Positions 22,897 to 31,065 of a stretch of 47,739 bases of DNA are shown piece by piece. A program made the translations under genes and the position numbers. The number at the start of each line of letters is the position of its first letter. Positions within the stretch are counted from its first letter, which is position 1. Source of the DNA: Candidatus Aminicenantota bacterium (GTDB lineage: Bacteria > Acidobacteriota > Aminicenantia > UBA2199); contig WVZO01000400.1 of the NCBI GenBank assembly GCA_011772425.1, positions 1 through 47,739 of the forward strand. Reading direction: 5' to 3'. The notes under the pieces were generated by a model. That model did not search any database and had not been told where the DNA came from. It was given only the letters and a program-made list of their open reading frames with translations.

Positions 22897-23987
22897 ATTG
22901 AATTCCTTCTGACTTTAAAGTTGGTTTTATAACCGCTGTTATTGATAGTATGAGTGGTGGCACTCACATAATACTTGCCGGAAAAACGTTTGCCCATTTT
23001 ATCTAAGTTGATGCAAACACCTGCCCTGATCTTGGGGATGCCGACACACTGGACATCACCTTCAATCAAACAGGCACTGGCTTTATCCAACTCGGCTTTG
23101 GCAAGGTTATTGGCTTCTTTTACAGAATTAATCTTGGCATTAGTAATCACTTTTTTCTTGGCTTTGAACTTTTTTTTGGCGATCTGGCTGGCGGTTTGCT
23201 TGCCGCTTTCCTGGTTCTGCTCACTGCCGGCTGTTGCCTTGCCAATAATAGGTTTACCAGGGTTGGCGGGATTGTGCCCCCTGACCTCTACTTCAGCATA
23301 TACATTGGATGTATTCAACTTGGGTGTAAAACTAATGATGTCTTTGCCCAATTCAAGTGTCAGGAGTTCCTTTTTCTCAACCCCGGGCTTGACAAAGTAA
23401 AGAGTCTTTCCGTCTATGCTGAATTGAAAACCACCTGCTTTTTTGGCAAGTGTTTCAATAAAAGTAAAATAATTCTCATCATTTTTCTTGCAAATGGAAC
23501 CTTTATACTTTCCTGTTTTATCTACTTTTGCGTTTAACCCGGCCTTTTTGGCTATGTCTTGTACAATGTCACTGTATGACATATTAACAAACGTCTTTTC
23601 ATCAGATTTTCGCTTAATAAAGTCATAGGCAAGGTCCTTACCTTTAACGGTTATAGTGGGGGCCTCTTTGGCAAAAAAACTAGGCTCCAAACCGCTGACT
23701 TCACCCATAAACATTGTATCAAGGCTGCTTCCATAACCCATTTTTATCGTGATTTTGTTTCCTACTTCAAAAAGATCATGGTCCAACCATTTGAACTCCT
23801 GGGTTTCCATGTCAAACTCTTCGCTTATTGTTAGGGTACAATTGGCGCCTCCGTTTAGTACTTCTTCCACTTTTACATCGAGGATTGCCTTTGATATATC
23901 CGGGGGCAATTTACTACTCTCAATTTCAACTTCAAACCGGGGAGCATAAAAATTAAAGGTGCTTGCTGATAATTTCGCTAAAGACAT
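22893..23987 (-). CDS. Spike hub, gp27/late control D-like (Afp8 N-terminal half)
   Basis: 364 residues; ATG 23987 after AAGGATAAAAAA. An in-frame extension upstream is hairpin-element translation and was dropped. The sequence FNFYAPRFEVEIESSKLPPD, the YGSSLDTMFMGEVSGLEPSF strand, KDLAYDFIKRKSDEKTFVN, and the LysM-free C-terminal KYYVSATTHTINNSGYKTNF are characteristic of phage late control D / gp27 hub proteins. A Lys-rich segment lies near residues 265-285 (TASQIAKKKFKAKKK). The hub trimer sits above the gp5-like needle. Four-base overlap with the gp5-like gene. Confidence 0.9.
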   Translation of the reverse strand: MSLAKLSASTFNFYAPRFEVEIESSKLPPDISKAILDVKVEEVLNGGANCTLTISEEFDMETQEFKWLDHDLFEVGNKITIKMGYGSSLDTMFMGEVSGLEPSFFAKEAPTITVKGKDLAYDFIKRKSDEKTFVNMSYSDIVQDIAKKAGLNAKVDKTGKYKGSICKKNDENYFTFIETLAKKAGGFQFSIDGKTLYFVKPGVEKKELLTLELGKDIISFTPKLNTSNVYAEVEVRGHNPANPGKPIIGKATAGSEQNQESGKQTASQIAKKKFKAKKKVITNAKINSVKEANNLAKAELDKASACLIEGDVQCVGIPKIRAGVCINLDKMGKRFSGKYYVSATTHTINNSGYKTNFKVRRNSI

Positions 23988-24000
23988 TTTTTTATCCTTA

Positions 24001-24064
24001 TTTTGCCTTCGGCGACCAGGGGCGCTTTTTAAAAAAACTGCCCCTGGACCCCGCAAAAACTTTT
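24001..24064 (-). repeat. GC-hairpin element, copy 3 (diverged)
   Basis: CCAGGGGC / GCCCCTGG stem around CTTTTTAAAAAAACT; the built-in site has decayed to CGAAGGCAAAA and the gp27-like gene uses a separate AAGGATAAAAAA site just downstream. Confidence 0.75.
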
Positions 24065-24097
24065 ATTTAGTGTTCTTCGCGTTCTTTGTGGCTGCCA

Positions 24098-24766
24098 TTA
24101 TTCATTAACGGGTATAACCAATTCCTGTCCCGGCTTCAACACCCGGGGATTGGCGATGTGATTGGCATCCGCAATCAGACGCCAATCCGCTGGGTCTCCA
24201 TACTCCTTTGCAGCAATAGACCATAAACTATCCCCTTTTTTTACCACCCAGGTTTTAGTCAGGTCCGCGGACATAAGTTTCAACTCCCTGATCTGTAAAT
24301 CGGGTTCCCTGTATTCTTTTAACGACACACTCAGGGTGGCACGCACCGGGAAACCTGACGGGTGAAACATAGTAAATTTCTTGGTTACCTTTTCAATGAT
24401 GCATTGAAATATAAAGGTTCCCCATACAAACAGACATACTGGTGGGGCATGCAGATCGGAATCGATGTCCATCAGACCTTTTAAAGCACCAGGCAGCTTG
24501 CTGAACATACTGCCTGTATCCCACCCGGTTATCCGGTCAGTGTAAATTCGCACGTCTATGCCTTCTTCATAGGTGTCGAAAAAAAGGTCCATGCTCACTG
24601 ACCTGGCATTCCCCCTCACAAACTGGTATAAAGGAGCGGATAACCCGGGTATGTTCACGGCGGCAAATTGATTGCTCTTTTCTACTGTAAACTGCTCTGG
24701 GTTAAACATGCAGGGCACGATTAACCACGGTTTATCCTTCCTGGTTAAAAAAGCTTTTACCAGCAT
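24098..24766 (-). CDS. LysM-containing tube-hub adaptor (Afp7 type)
   Basis: 222 residues from ATG 24766, which overlaps the upstream stop as TAATG; another ATG lies 6 nt earlier but gives no room after the AGGGG site. N-terminal region CMFNPEQFTVEKSNQFAAVN is the CIS tube protein signature, as is SMDLFFDTYEEGIDVR. C-terminal LysM: WVVKKGDSLWSIAAKEYGDP, ADANHIANPRVLKPGQELVIP. In Afp/PVC this protein joins the inner tube to the spike hub. Position just upstream of the gp27-like gene fits. Confidence 0.9.
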   Translation of the reverse strand: MLVKAFLTRKDKPWLIVPCMFNPEQFTVEKSNQFAAVNIPGLSAPLYQFVRGNARSVSMDLFFDTYEEGIDVRIYTDRITGWDTGSMFSKLPGALKGLMDIDSDLHAPPVCLFVWGTFIFQCIIEKVTKKFTMFHPSGFPVRATLSVSLKEYREPDLQIRELKLMSADLTKTWVVKKGDSLWSIAAKEYGDPADWRLIADANHIANPRVLKPGQELVIPVNE

Positions 24767-26250
24767 TACCATCCCCTCATTTCTTTTTCCGTTCTTATTT
24801 TGTCTTCCAGCACCCGGTACACCCGGTCGGTCAACTGATCAATATCGATGTTTGACCCTTGCTGCTGAGAAATACCCGGGCTGGCGTAATTGCCGAAAAT
24901 ATTTTCACTGGTTATTTTATCCTTAACGTCCATCGCGGGAAACCCTGGTTTCCCAACTTCAATAAGCGACTGGTCCCGGTCACCAACAGATACCCTGTGC
25001 GGGGTAAAATAATCTAACGATGGTGTAAACCGGTTGTTTTTTGAGATTCCCTCCTCTCCTGACAGTGACTTTTTAAACAATATCCCCGCAGTGTTTGTGT
25101 CATTTGCCTTTTTTGTAAATACGTCTACCTCAACGTCACCGCTTTCCAAAAGCCTTCTAAGAAATGAAGTCGTAGAGTACTGTAACGACGAAACAAAAGA
25201 ATGATGTATGTTTTGTTCCTGACCCCACGGAGCAGCGCCTGGGAAGCTGTCCGGGAATAGCAAAAACCATCGAAATTCGGGATAAGGGCGAACACAAGGT
25301 TCGCCCCTACCTTCGCCCGTCTTATTGCCGCTGTACCACGCTCTGGGCGATCGTAGGGGCGAACCTCGTGTTCGCCCGGAAAATGGTAAAAGCTGCATTC
25401 TCGGACCTCCTCCTGGCGTCAAAACGCGAAACAGGCCCATTCGGGCCATATAGAAGGCTTCCTTACCAGGATCAACCACATGGGAAATGTTTTTCGACAT
25501 GATCATGGATCGATAAATAGAACCCGGTTCCAAACGTTTAGGCAAGCCTTCAGCTTTTATTCTCCGTTTCTCCGTTTCTTCGTTTCTTCGTTTCCACATT
25601 TCTTCTCTTCTTGCCAACTGCCAACTGCCAATTGCCAACTGATACCCTCCCCCTGCAAAAGGTCCCGGAGGGCCGGCCAGGAAGCCAATGGACTGCAGAC
25701 GGTAAAATCGATGAAATAATTGGACAATTTCATGGCCGGGCTGCACATGTCGGTCGTATGAGTGGTGTCTGTCTTCTCGATGATAGCGGTCTTTTTCAAC
25801 AGCGATTTGGTGGTAAGCGTAACGGTCTGGTAGACGTAAGGATGTTGAAGAGGAATACAGGTGGTGATCGGCAATTCTAGTTTTACCAATTATCCGGGCG
25901 AACATAAAATCAGGCCGAGCCCCTACGTCTGATGGATATTTTCGTGCTTTCGTAGGGGTAAACTTTGTGTTTACCCCTGCTAGAAACGGCAAAATTTGAA
26001 TTGCCGGGTGATGGTGATACTGTGGGAAAAACAGGTTGAACTTGAGATAGAATTGGTGATTAAAGGAATAGACACGTGCCCTGAGTTGTGGAAAGATGGT
26101 TATATGTTCATGTTTTATTAAGAGGTACTGTGCAAGAGAAATTTTTCTATATGGGAAGCGCAGGTGGACCAATGTGGGATACTTCCGGCAATGCTGGGTG
26201 AAGAATCCGTATTTACGGGTAATCCATTGGTGAAACGTATGAGGATTCAT
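24766..26250 (-). CDS. Unknown protein at the Afp6 position, interrupted by in-frame repeats
   Basis: 494 open codons, ATG 26250 after AAAGGATAAC and one base from the preceding stop. The N-terminal 85 residues are aromatic and His/Arg-rich (QLRARVYSFNHQFYLKFNLF; FPQYHHHPAIQILPFLAG), and the C-terminal 150 residues look authentic, ending IDIDQLTDRVYRVLEDKIR and EKEMRGW, a C-terminal pattern I associate with eCIS proteins. The middle is a mosaic: two palindromic elements (25286-25377, 25896-25978) and a simple-repeat segment (25557-25650) are translated without creating a stop. Between 25557 and 25889 a second frame is also open and reads more protein-like (PLQHPYVYQTVTLTTKSLL), so a frameshift there is possible. 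In Afp the gene at this place is short. Function unknown; may be partly decayed. Confidence 0.5.
   Translation of the reverse strand: MNPHTFHQWITRKYGFFTQHCRKYPTLVHLRFPYRKISLAQYLLIKHEHITIFPQLRARVYSFNHQFYLKFNLFFPQYHHHPAIQILPFLAGVNTKFTPTKARKYPSDVGARPDFMFARIIGKTRIADHHLYSSSTSLRLPDRYAYHQIAVEKDRYHREDRHHSYDRHVQPGHEIVQLFHRFYRLQSIGFLAGPPGPFAGGGYQLAIGSWQLARREEMWKRRNEETEKRRIKAEGLPKRLEPGSIYRSMIMSKNISHVVDPGKEAFYMARMGLFRVLTPGGGPRMQLLPFSGRTRGSPLRSPRAWYSGNKTGEGRGEPCVRPYPEFRWFLLFPDSFPGAAPWGQEQNIHHSFVSSLQYSTTSFLRRLLESGDVEVDVFTKKANDTNTAGILFKKSLSGEEGISKNNRFTPSLDYFTPHRVSVGDRDQSLIEVGKPGFPAMDVKDKITSENIFGNYASPGISQQQGSNIDIDQLTDRVYRVLEDKIRTEKEMRGW
25286..25377. repeat. 92-bp palindromic element inside a reading frame
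   Basis: Arms GGGCGAACACAAGGTTCGCC (extending to CCTAC, 25286-25310) and GTAGGGGCGAACCTCGTGTT (to CGCCC, 25353-25377) are inverted with 24 of 25 positions matching; 42-nt centre. It is read through by the 24766-26250 frame. Confidence 0.9.
25557..25650. repeat. Simple repeats inside the same reading frame
   Basis: TCTCCGTTTCTCCGTTTCTT runs followed by GCCAACTGCCAACTGCCAAT. Similar runs occur in clear intergenic DNA at 7685-7735 and 14175-14225, which marks this as an insertion rather than original coding sequence. Confidence 0.8.
25896..25978. repeat. Diverged copy of the 92-bp palindromic element
   Basis: Arms GGGCGAACATAAAATC...GCCCCTACG and CGTAGGGGTAAACTTTGTGT...CCCC correspond to the element at 25286-25377 with several changes; also translated in the 24766-26250 frame. 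Confidence 0.7.
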
Positions 26251-26251
26251 G

Positions 26252-26686
26252 TTATCCTTTTTTTATTCCCTTGTGGACCAGTTCCAATGTTTCCACAGCG
26301 GCAGCATTGCTGTTGGCTTTGAAGTCCGGTCCCACCCATTTTACCGGGTAGGCATCTTCAAAGGTCCAGTGCCATTTTTCATTGCCTTCAAAATCCATGA
26401 GGATAATGCGGCCGCTTTTACGTTTAACTTTTCCATCAACAACATCTTGATACCATTTCCATAAGATATCCGAATCGGTGATTCCCCGTTTTAAGGTAAG
26501 ATTGGATTGTTCGGTTCCTTTGGGGAGTTTATGGAGATAATCGTTAACACCGCCTTCCCGGAAGTCCTGGGTCTTGGTTTCCACCTGGAGCCCGGAGACC
26601 TCTGAAAATCCACCGACAATCAGGCCCTGGATTTCTACATGGAATCTAAAACTGATGTATGGGTAGTTTTTTCCTGTTGATGTCAT
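26252..26686 (-). CDS. Inner tube protein, T4 gp19-like (Afp1/Afp5 type), second copy
   Basis: 144 residues. YPYISFRFHVEIQGLIVGGF, SEVSGLQVETKTQDFREGG, LTLKRGITDSDILWKWYQD and the C-terminal AAAVETLELVHKGI are diagnostic of the gp19/CIS tube family. It is similar to the other tube gene (27429-27866). Two distinct tube proteins are usual in eCIS: one stacks along the tube and the other (Afp5-like) starts it at the hub. Being nearer the LysM and hub genes, this is more likely the Afp5-like initiator. ATG 26686 lies 2 nt after the small DUF6760 gene. Confidence 0.92.
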   Translation of the reverse strand: MTSTGKNYPYISFRFHVEIQGLIVGGFSEVSGLQVETKTQDFREGGVNDYLHKLPKGTEQSNLTLKRGITDSDILWKWYQDVVDGKVKRKSGRIILMDFEGNEKWHWTFEDAYPVKWVGPDFKANSNAAAVETLELVHKGIKKG

Positions 26687-26688
26687 TT

Positions 26689-26856
26689 TTAATCCTTCAT
26701 TTCCTCGCTTAACTTACGGTTGATTTTGCTAATCTCCTCACACCAATTTCTTCGTTCCGCATGGGGCATTTGCATGATCTGATCATGGTCCCAGTGAAAA
26801 TAATAAGCGATAAAAGCTGCCTCCTTGTATAGTTGCTCAAGGGGACAGCCGGTCAT
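26689..26856 (-). CDS. DUF6760-like small eCIS protein
   Basis: 55 residues. ATG overlaps the preceding stop as ATGA (26853-26856) and the stop is 2 nt before the tube gene. The sequence CPLEQLYKEAAFIAYYFHWD, then MPHAERRNWCEEISKINRKL resembles DUF6760 proteins seen in eCIS loci of Streptomyces and others (Y-x-FHW ... H-x-RR-W/F-x-EEI-x-x-IN). Function is not known. Its constant coupling to the tail assembly gene upstream suggests it acts with it during tube assembly. Confidence 0.75.
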   Translation of the reverse strand: MTGCPLEQLYKEAAFIAYYFHWDHDQIMQMPHAERRNWCEEISKINRKLSEEMKD

Positions 26857-27218
26857 TCCCCCGGGGTAGATATCTCCTTTTCATAGACTTCGCCGCATTT
26901 GGGACACTTTACACTCATCATCACACTTCCGTCTCTGTTTATCTTTTTGTAAAATTCTTGGAGAAAGGTCATATCCGCTACAAACAACTTTTCAATGATG
27001 CCGGGATTAATACCCTGGAGATTCCCCAGTTTTGAGACCACCCTGGAGAGCAAGATGATGGTGAGATACGCGGGATTACTTTGCACGCGGGGGTCTCTCA
27101 TAGGAAGAATCTCATCAGCGGCAGATGCCAATCGCATAACCCCGTCCTTGTGAAGCGTGCCCTCATCATCGACATACCCCCTGGGTAACAAAAATTCATA
27201 TTCGGTTTGCAGTACCAT
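26853..27218 (-). CDS. eCIS tail assembly protein
   Basis: 121 residues, ATG 27218 after GAGGTAACCA. Opens TEYEFLLPRGYVDDEGTLHK and runs through GVMRLASAADEILPMRDPRV, YLTIILLSRVVSKLGNLQGI and FVADMTFLQEFYKKIN, the pattern of proteins annotated as tail assembly proteins in eCIS. The end, VKCPKCGEVYEKE, has a single CxxC knuckle. It lies between the two tube genes and overlaps the 55-residue gene by ATGA. By position it could act like a phage tail assembly chaperone; this is inference. Confidence 0.75.
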   Translation of the reverse strand: MVLQTEYEFLLPRGYVDDEGTLHKDGVMRLASAADEILPMRDPRVQSNPAYLTIILLSRVVSKLGNLQGINPGIIEKLFVADMTFLQEFYKKINRDGSVMMSVKCPKCGEVYEKEISTPGE

Positions 27219-27239
27219 TGGTTACCTCCTCAAGTTAAA

Positions 27240-27420
27240 TAAATCCGAAGCACGAAATCCGAATTTCGAAACAAATTCAAATGACCAAAATTCTAAATTC
27301 AAAACAAGAGCTTCTTGCGCATAAGTGAATTTATTGAGAGCTCTTTACAGATGTTTTGAACATTTGGAAATTTGAATTTTGGATTTGTTTCGGATTTCGA
27401 TATTCGATATTCGAATTTCC
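27240..27420. repeat. Long imperfect palindrome, AAATTCAAA type
   Basis: Left arm ATCCGAATTTCGAAACAAAT / TCTAAATTCAAAAC and right arm GTTTTGAACATTTGGAAATT / TTTGTTTCGGATTTCG are inverted over about 60 bp each, with a CTCTTTACAGA-containing centre. It fills the gap between the first tube gene and the tail assembly gene. Confidence 0.8.
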
Positions 27421-27428
27421 CATAAGGG

Positions 27429-27866
27429 TTAACTAACCCTGACCATACCTTCGTGGGCGATTTCCAGTGTTTCTATGGCGATGTCGGTTCCCTTGGCGTT
27501 TAGATCAGGGGCATCATACTTGTTGGGCCAGGCATTGACAAATTCCCAGCGGGATTTGGGGTTTGCTTCCTCATCCTGTAAGATGACGGCAATATTACGC
27601 CGGGCATCCCCCATTTTCCCCTGCTCCACCAGTTTACGCCAATCGTAAAGTTCCATTGCACTGTCGGTGATTCCCCATTTTAACGTGAGGTTGCCATATT
27701 TAATGAGTCCCGGGATTTTCCTTACGGTGGGTATCTCATTTCCTTCACGGTATTCAATAGGGTCCTGCGAGGTATCGGGAATGGTGGCTTCACTAAAACC
27801 TGCCTGCACAATACCATCGATTTCTACCAGGAACCTCATATTCCTGTACGGATCATTTCTAGCCAT
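27429..27866 (-). CDS. Inner tube protein, T4 gp19-like (Afp1 type), first copy
   Basis: 145 residues. NDPYRNMRFLVEIDGIVQAG, FSEATIPDTSQDPIEYREGN, LTLKWGITDSAMELYDWRKL and the end IAIETLEIAHEGMV match the gp19/CIS tube family. It follows the sheath gene by 12 nt with a GGAGGAAAAA ribosome site, so sheath and tube are co-translated, as needed for their matched copy numbers. Likely the main tube subunit. Confidence 0.92.
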   Translation of the reverse strand: MARNDPYRNMRFLVEIDGIVQAGFSEATIPDTSQDPIEYREGNEIPTVRKIPGLIKYGNLTLKWGITDSAMELYDWRKLVEQGKMGDARRNIAVILQDEEANPKSRWEFVNAWPNKYDAPDLNAKGTDIAIETLEIAHEGMVRVS

Positions 27867-27878
27867 TTTTTTCCTCCT

Positions 27879-29486
27879 TTACTCTGTAGCGGCGGATCCA
27901 CCCTGCCACTGGGCAATGCGGAAGATCACAAATTCCGCCGGTTTTACCGGGGCTACGCCGATTATCATAATCAAGCGGCCGTTGTCGATGTCATCCTGGG
28001 TCATGGTGGAGCGGTCGCATTTAATGAAAAATGCCTCTTCAGGCACACTGCCCATCAATGCTCCTCCTTTCCAGACCCCGGTCAAGAACTGGTTAACGGT
28101 CTGCTTGACCCGGGCCCACAGTTTTTCATCATTGGGTTCAAACACGACCCACTGGGTACCTTTTTCAATGGACTCTTCGAGAAAGATAAACAAGCGGCGC
28201 ACATTGATATACTTCCATAAGGCGTTGCTGGAAAGCGTTCGTGCACCCCATACGCGTATGCCCCTGCCGGAGAACGCCCGGATGCAATTCACACCGCGTG
28301 GGTTAAGGATGTCCTGTTCACCTTTTCCGATATTAAACTCCAGGTCTTTTACGCCTTTGACTTTCTCATTGGCCGGTGCTTTGTGAACGCCCCGCTCGAT
28401 ATCGCTGCGGGCATAGATTCCTGCCACATGCCCACCGGGCGGTACGGTCTTGTAGAGCTTGGTCAGGGGATCATAAACCTTTATCCATGGGTAGTAATAA
28501 GCAGCGTACATGGTGGAATAATCATTCCTGGGTTTTAGATTATCCACGTTACTCTCTCCCTTCGGGGCATCAAGGATGGCAAACCTGTCCTTTAATTTCT
28601 CACAGGCACCGATTAAGGCATTGGGCAATCCATCGATACTAAATGCATCCGGCGCGTATAAAATCGCAACCTCATCGACATCGTTTAATGCCAATAACCC
28701 TTGCCTGCCTCCCGGTTCAAGGGTGCCCGCTCCTCCTCGCTCATAATCAGTCACATCGGCCTTCACACCATTAGTGCCGCCTTTTAGAATACCTTTAATT
28801 ACAATCGGTTCCTTCTCTTCCGCAGCCACTTCTTCCTCAGTAGGAAAATCAGGAATTTCCCCGGTATCGTTATCCTCCTTTGTTAGCACAATCAAGTTTG
28901 ATATACCGTTGACCTTATTCTCATAGAAGTTATCGGATGAGCTGTCCAACGAAAGATCATCGAAATCTTCTACTATATCCGCTTTATCCAATTCTTCATC
29001 TGTTGGTAATTCTCCCTCAATAGCGGTCTTCAAGTAATAAACCGTCAGCCGGAAAAGGGTATCGTCAGATTCTTCATTAGTCGTTCCCTCACTCACTTTA
29101 AACGCGATCCGGTTCCCCCATTCTCCTTCACCGACGGCGGTTGCGGTTAAAAAGCTTACCCCGGTTTCATTTACCAATTTCCCACTTGCTTTTTCCGCAG
29201 CACTTTCATCATCCACTCGTGCCACCACCCGTGCCACATAACACCGGGAGCCGCCATTGGCAAAGAACCCCTCGACACTGTAGGGAAGATATGGGTTGCC
29301 ATTTCCTTCAAAGTAGCCGCCGTAGATTCTCTGGAAATTCAGCCAACCGGTAATCAGCCTGGGCTCTGTAGGCCCCCTCTCGGTTTCCCCAAGGAAACCT
29401 AACGTACTTGTTCCGACACCTTCAATAGGTCTGGCGCCGATCTCAAACTCTTCGATATATACCCCTGGTGATAAATATTCAGGCAT
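27879..29486 (-). CDS. Contractile tail sheath protein (Afp2/3/4 type)
   Basis: 535 residues. It opens MPEYLSPGVYIEEFEIGARP and continues IEGVGTSTLGFLGETERGP, the standard sheath N-terminus. C-terminal hallmarks: NPRGVNCIRAFSGRGIRVWG, ARTLSSNALWKYINVRR, GTQWVVFEPNDEKLWARVKQ, and the terminal GVAPVKPAEFVIFRI strand used in the inter-subunit handshake. A variable acidic insert lies around residues 135-245 (DDLSLDSSSDNFYENKV; EEEVAAEEKEP), on the outer surface in known sheaths. Only one sheath gene is present, unlike the three of Afp. Ribosome site AAAGGAGGTAAACG. Confidence 0.93.
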   Translation of the reverse strand: MPEYLSPGVYIEEFEIGARPIEGVGTSTLGFLGETERGPTEPRLITGWLNFQRIYGGYFEGNGNPYLPYSVEGFFANGGSRCYVARVVARVDDESAAEKASGKLVNETGVSFLTATAVGEGEWGNRIAFKVSEGTTNEESDDTLFRLTVYYLKTAIEGELPTDEELDKADIVEDFDDLSLDSSSDNFYENKVNGISNLIVLTKEDNDTGEIPDFPTEEEVAAEEKEPIVIKGILKGGTNGVKADVTDYERGGAGTLEPGGRQGLLALNDVDEVAILYAPDAFSIDGLPNALIGACEKLKDRFAILDAPKGESNVDNLKPRNDYSTMYAAYYYPWIKVYDPLTKLYKTVPPGGHVAGIYARSDIERGVHKAPANEKVKGVKDLEFNIGKGEQDILNPRGVNCIRAFSGRGIRVWGARTLSSNALWKYINVRRLFIFLEESIEKGTQWVVFEPNDEKLWARVKQTVNQFLTGVWKGGALMGSVPEEAFFIKCDRSTMTQDDIDNGRLIMIIGVAPVKPAEFVIFRIAQWQGGSAATE

Positions 29487-29504
29487 CGTTTACCTCCTTT
29501 TATT

Positions 29505-30275
29505 TTAGATGTTTGTTAATTCTGTCAAAATTGTTTTCCTGCGATTCTGCAGCATCGATTCCAATTCCTTTTTTTTCATGTCATACTTTTCTTTTGCATC
29601 TCTCATCTGTTCCTCTTTCTTTTTTACCGCTGCTTCAGCAGAAGACAATTCCTGCCAGGCGTTAAGCAAAAGTGCTTTAAACTCTTCCGCTGACTTTATT
29701 TCGGGTTTGACAGCGGATAATTGTTGATCCAGTTCCTTGATTAAAAAATACATATTGGCTGTGTTTGTCTCCTCTTCTCCTTTCTCTTCTTTCTCTATGG
29801 ATGCTCTTAATGTTTTAATATCATTCAGTTTGTCCTCGATGGTCTTGCGCAAAGCCTTTACCGAATCGAATTCCTTTTGCTTTGTTAAATAATCTTGTTG
29901 TGCTGCTTCATAGTCGCCTTTAGACTTTTCGACTTTTTCTTCCAGTGTTCGCTGCTCTTTTTGCATTTTCTTGATGAGGGAATCCACTTCCCCGATTTTG
30001 CTGTTGACAGCATCCTTTTTATCCCCGGCTGCTGCTTCGATTTCTGGCATGCGTGTCTGAAAGTAATCTCCTATGTCCTGGATGCTTTTCTCAAAATTCG
30101 GCAAGGCATGATTGTAAGAATTTGAAAATTGGTCTATTTCACGGACGACTTTCTCCAAAGCCGCGACTTCAGTTCTTAAGGATTCTTTTGCCTTGACGAG
30201 CTTACCCACTTCTGCTTCCCTTTCTTTCAATTTAGCCTTTAAATCGTTTAATTTTGCTTCTGGATTAACGGCCAT
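29505..30275 (-). CDS. Coiled-coil protein
   Basis: 256 residues, nearly all predicted alpha-helical heptads: KLNDLKAKLKEREAEVGKLV, EKVEKSKGDYEAAQQDYLTK, AAVKKKEEQMRDAKEKYDMK. No signal peptide or membrane segment. The ATG follows the stop of the upstream gene by 2 nt with an AGGAGGTAAAA site. It sits between the tail terminator/regulatory-domain genes and the sheath. I do not recognise a family. It is too short and wrongly placed for a tape measure, but a length or assembly scaffold role is possible. Confidence 0.6.
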   Translation of the reverse strand: MAVNPEAKLNDLKAKLKEREAEVGKLVKAKESLRTEVAALEKVVREIDQFSNSYNHALPNFEKSIQDIGDYFQTRMPEIEAAAGDKKDAVNSKIGEVDSLIKKMQKEQRTLEEKVEKSKGDYEAAQQDYLTKQKEFDSVKALRKTIEDKLNDIKTLRASIEKEEKGEEETNTANMYFLIKELDQQLSAVKPEIKSAEEFKALLLNAWQELSSAEAAVKKKEEQMRDAKEKYDMKKKELESMLQNRRKTILTELTNI

Positions 30276-30277
30276 TT

Positions 30278-30946
30278 TTACCTCCTATTTTTTGGCTTTT
30301 TCGTTTTATTTAAAATGATGGGTGACGCTAACACCGTCACCTCACCTTCTGCTACTTCTGTTAAATCGATTCCACCACTCAGGGAATTGTAAAGAACCCG
30401 CAAAGGGATGATTCCTCCTTCTCCCCCTTTAAGATATCGTTTTCCTTCCTTAATGACAATATCCTCATCCCGCAGCCCGGTATAATAGCAGACAAATTCT
30501 CCACTGGCAGCGGTTAACGTGTCGAAGGCCGGCACTGTTGTGCTTACTTCGGCCCCGGCCAGCCAGTTTTCCTGCGAATCCTGTACCATGCCCCTGATCA
30601 ACGTGGTGCCGGCAGGAAAGGGATAACAGGGCGCCGGCTGTAACCGTATGGTTTCAACCGGGTGTTTTGGATCGAGTTGGGAAATTTTTATTTCCCTGTC
30701 AACGTCAAAATAGTAGTCCGATTCGACCCGGATATGAACCACATCCCCGGGGACGTTGAAAAAAAGATAATAGTGACTGCGATTTTTAATGCTTTTTAAA
30801 TCCCGGCCGTTTGCATTCAACACAACGTTCACCAAACCCACAGGCAGCCTATCGGTGTAATCATCCACAAGGAAAACAGCCAGGGAGAGTGTACAGGTGA
30901 TAGTTATATCCGGGTAAAGGTTGTATCCATACAAAACAGGCATCAT
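30278..30946 (-). CDS. eCIS-associated protein with carboxypeptidase-regulatory-like domain
   Basis: 222 residues. The N-terminal half is beta-rich (TITCTLSLAVFLVDDYTDRL; GLVNVVLNANGRDLKSIKN; SHYYLFFNVPGDVVHIRVES). The second half, TTLIRGMVQDSQENWLAGAE and TLTAASGEFVCYYTGLRDED, looks like a carboxypeptidase regulatory-like Ig domain. No signal peptide, so it acts in the cytoplasm, probably as a structural part of the particle. It follows the DUF4255 gene and is 2 nt upstream of the coiled-coil gene. Precise role unknown. Confidence 0.55.
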   Translation of the reverse strand: MMPVLYGYNLYPDITITCTLSLAVFLVDDYTDRLPVGLVNVVLNANGRDLKSIKNRSHYYLFFNVPGDVVHIRVESDYYFDVDREIKISQLDPKHPVETIRLQPAPCYPFPAGTTLIRGMVQDSQENWLAGAEVSTTVPAFDTLTAASGEFVCYYTGLRDEDIVIKEGKRYLKGGEGGIIPLRVLYNSLSGGIDLTEVAEGEVTVLASPIILNKTKKPKNRR

Positions 30947-31065
30947 TTCACCTTCCTCACCTATTTGGGCCGGGGTGCCGACCCCCTTTTATTAATACTC
31001 TGCAAAATGCGCTAAAAAAAACAACGTTTTTCCGTTTGATAACTTCCAAACATCATGAACGACGC
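30947..31065. repeat. Spacer with paired GGGGTCGCCGACCCC hairpins
   Basis: Two related segments, GGCCGGGGTGCCGACCCCCT near 30967 and GGCTGGGGTCGCCGACCCCC near 31072, each a GGGGT/ACCCC hairpin followed by TTTT on the plus strand. The second overlaps the 3' end of the DUF4255 gene. They could end transcription on the plus strand or simply be another interspersed repeat. Confidence 0.6.

Noticed and set aside
24767-24772. ATG at 24772 as start of the LysM gene
   Set aside because: It abuts the AGGGG ribosome site with no spacer; the ATG at 24766 has proper spacing.
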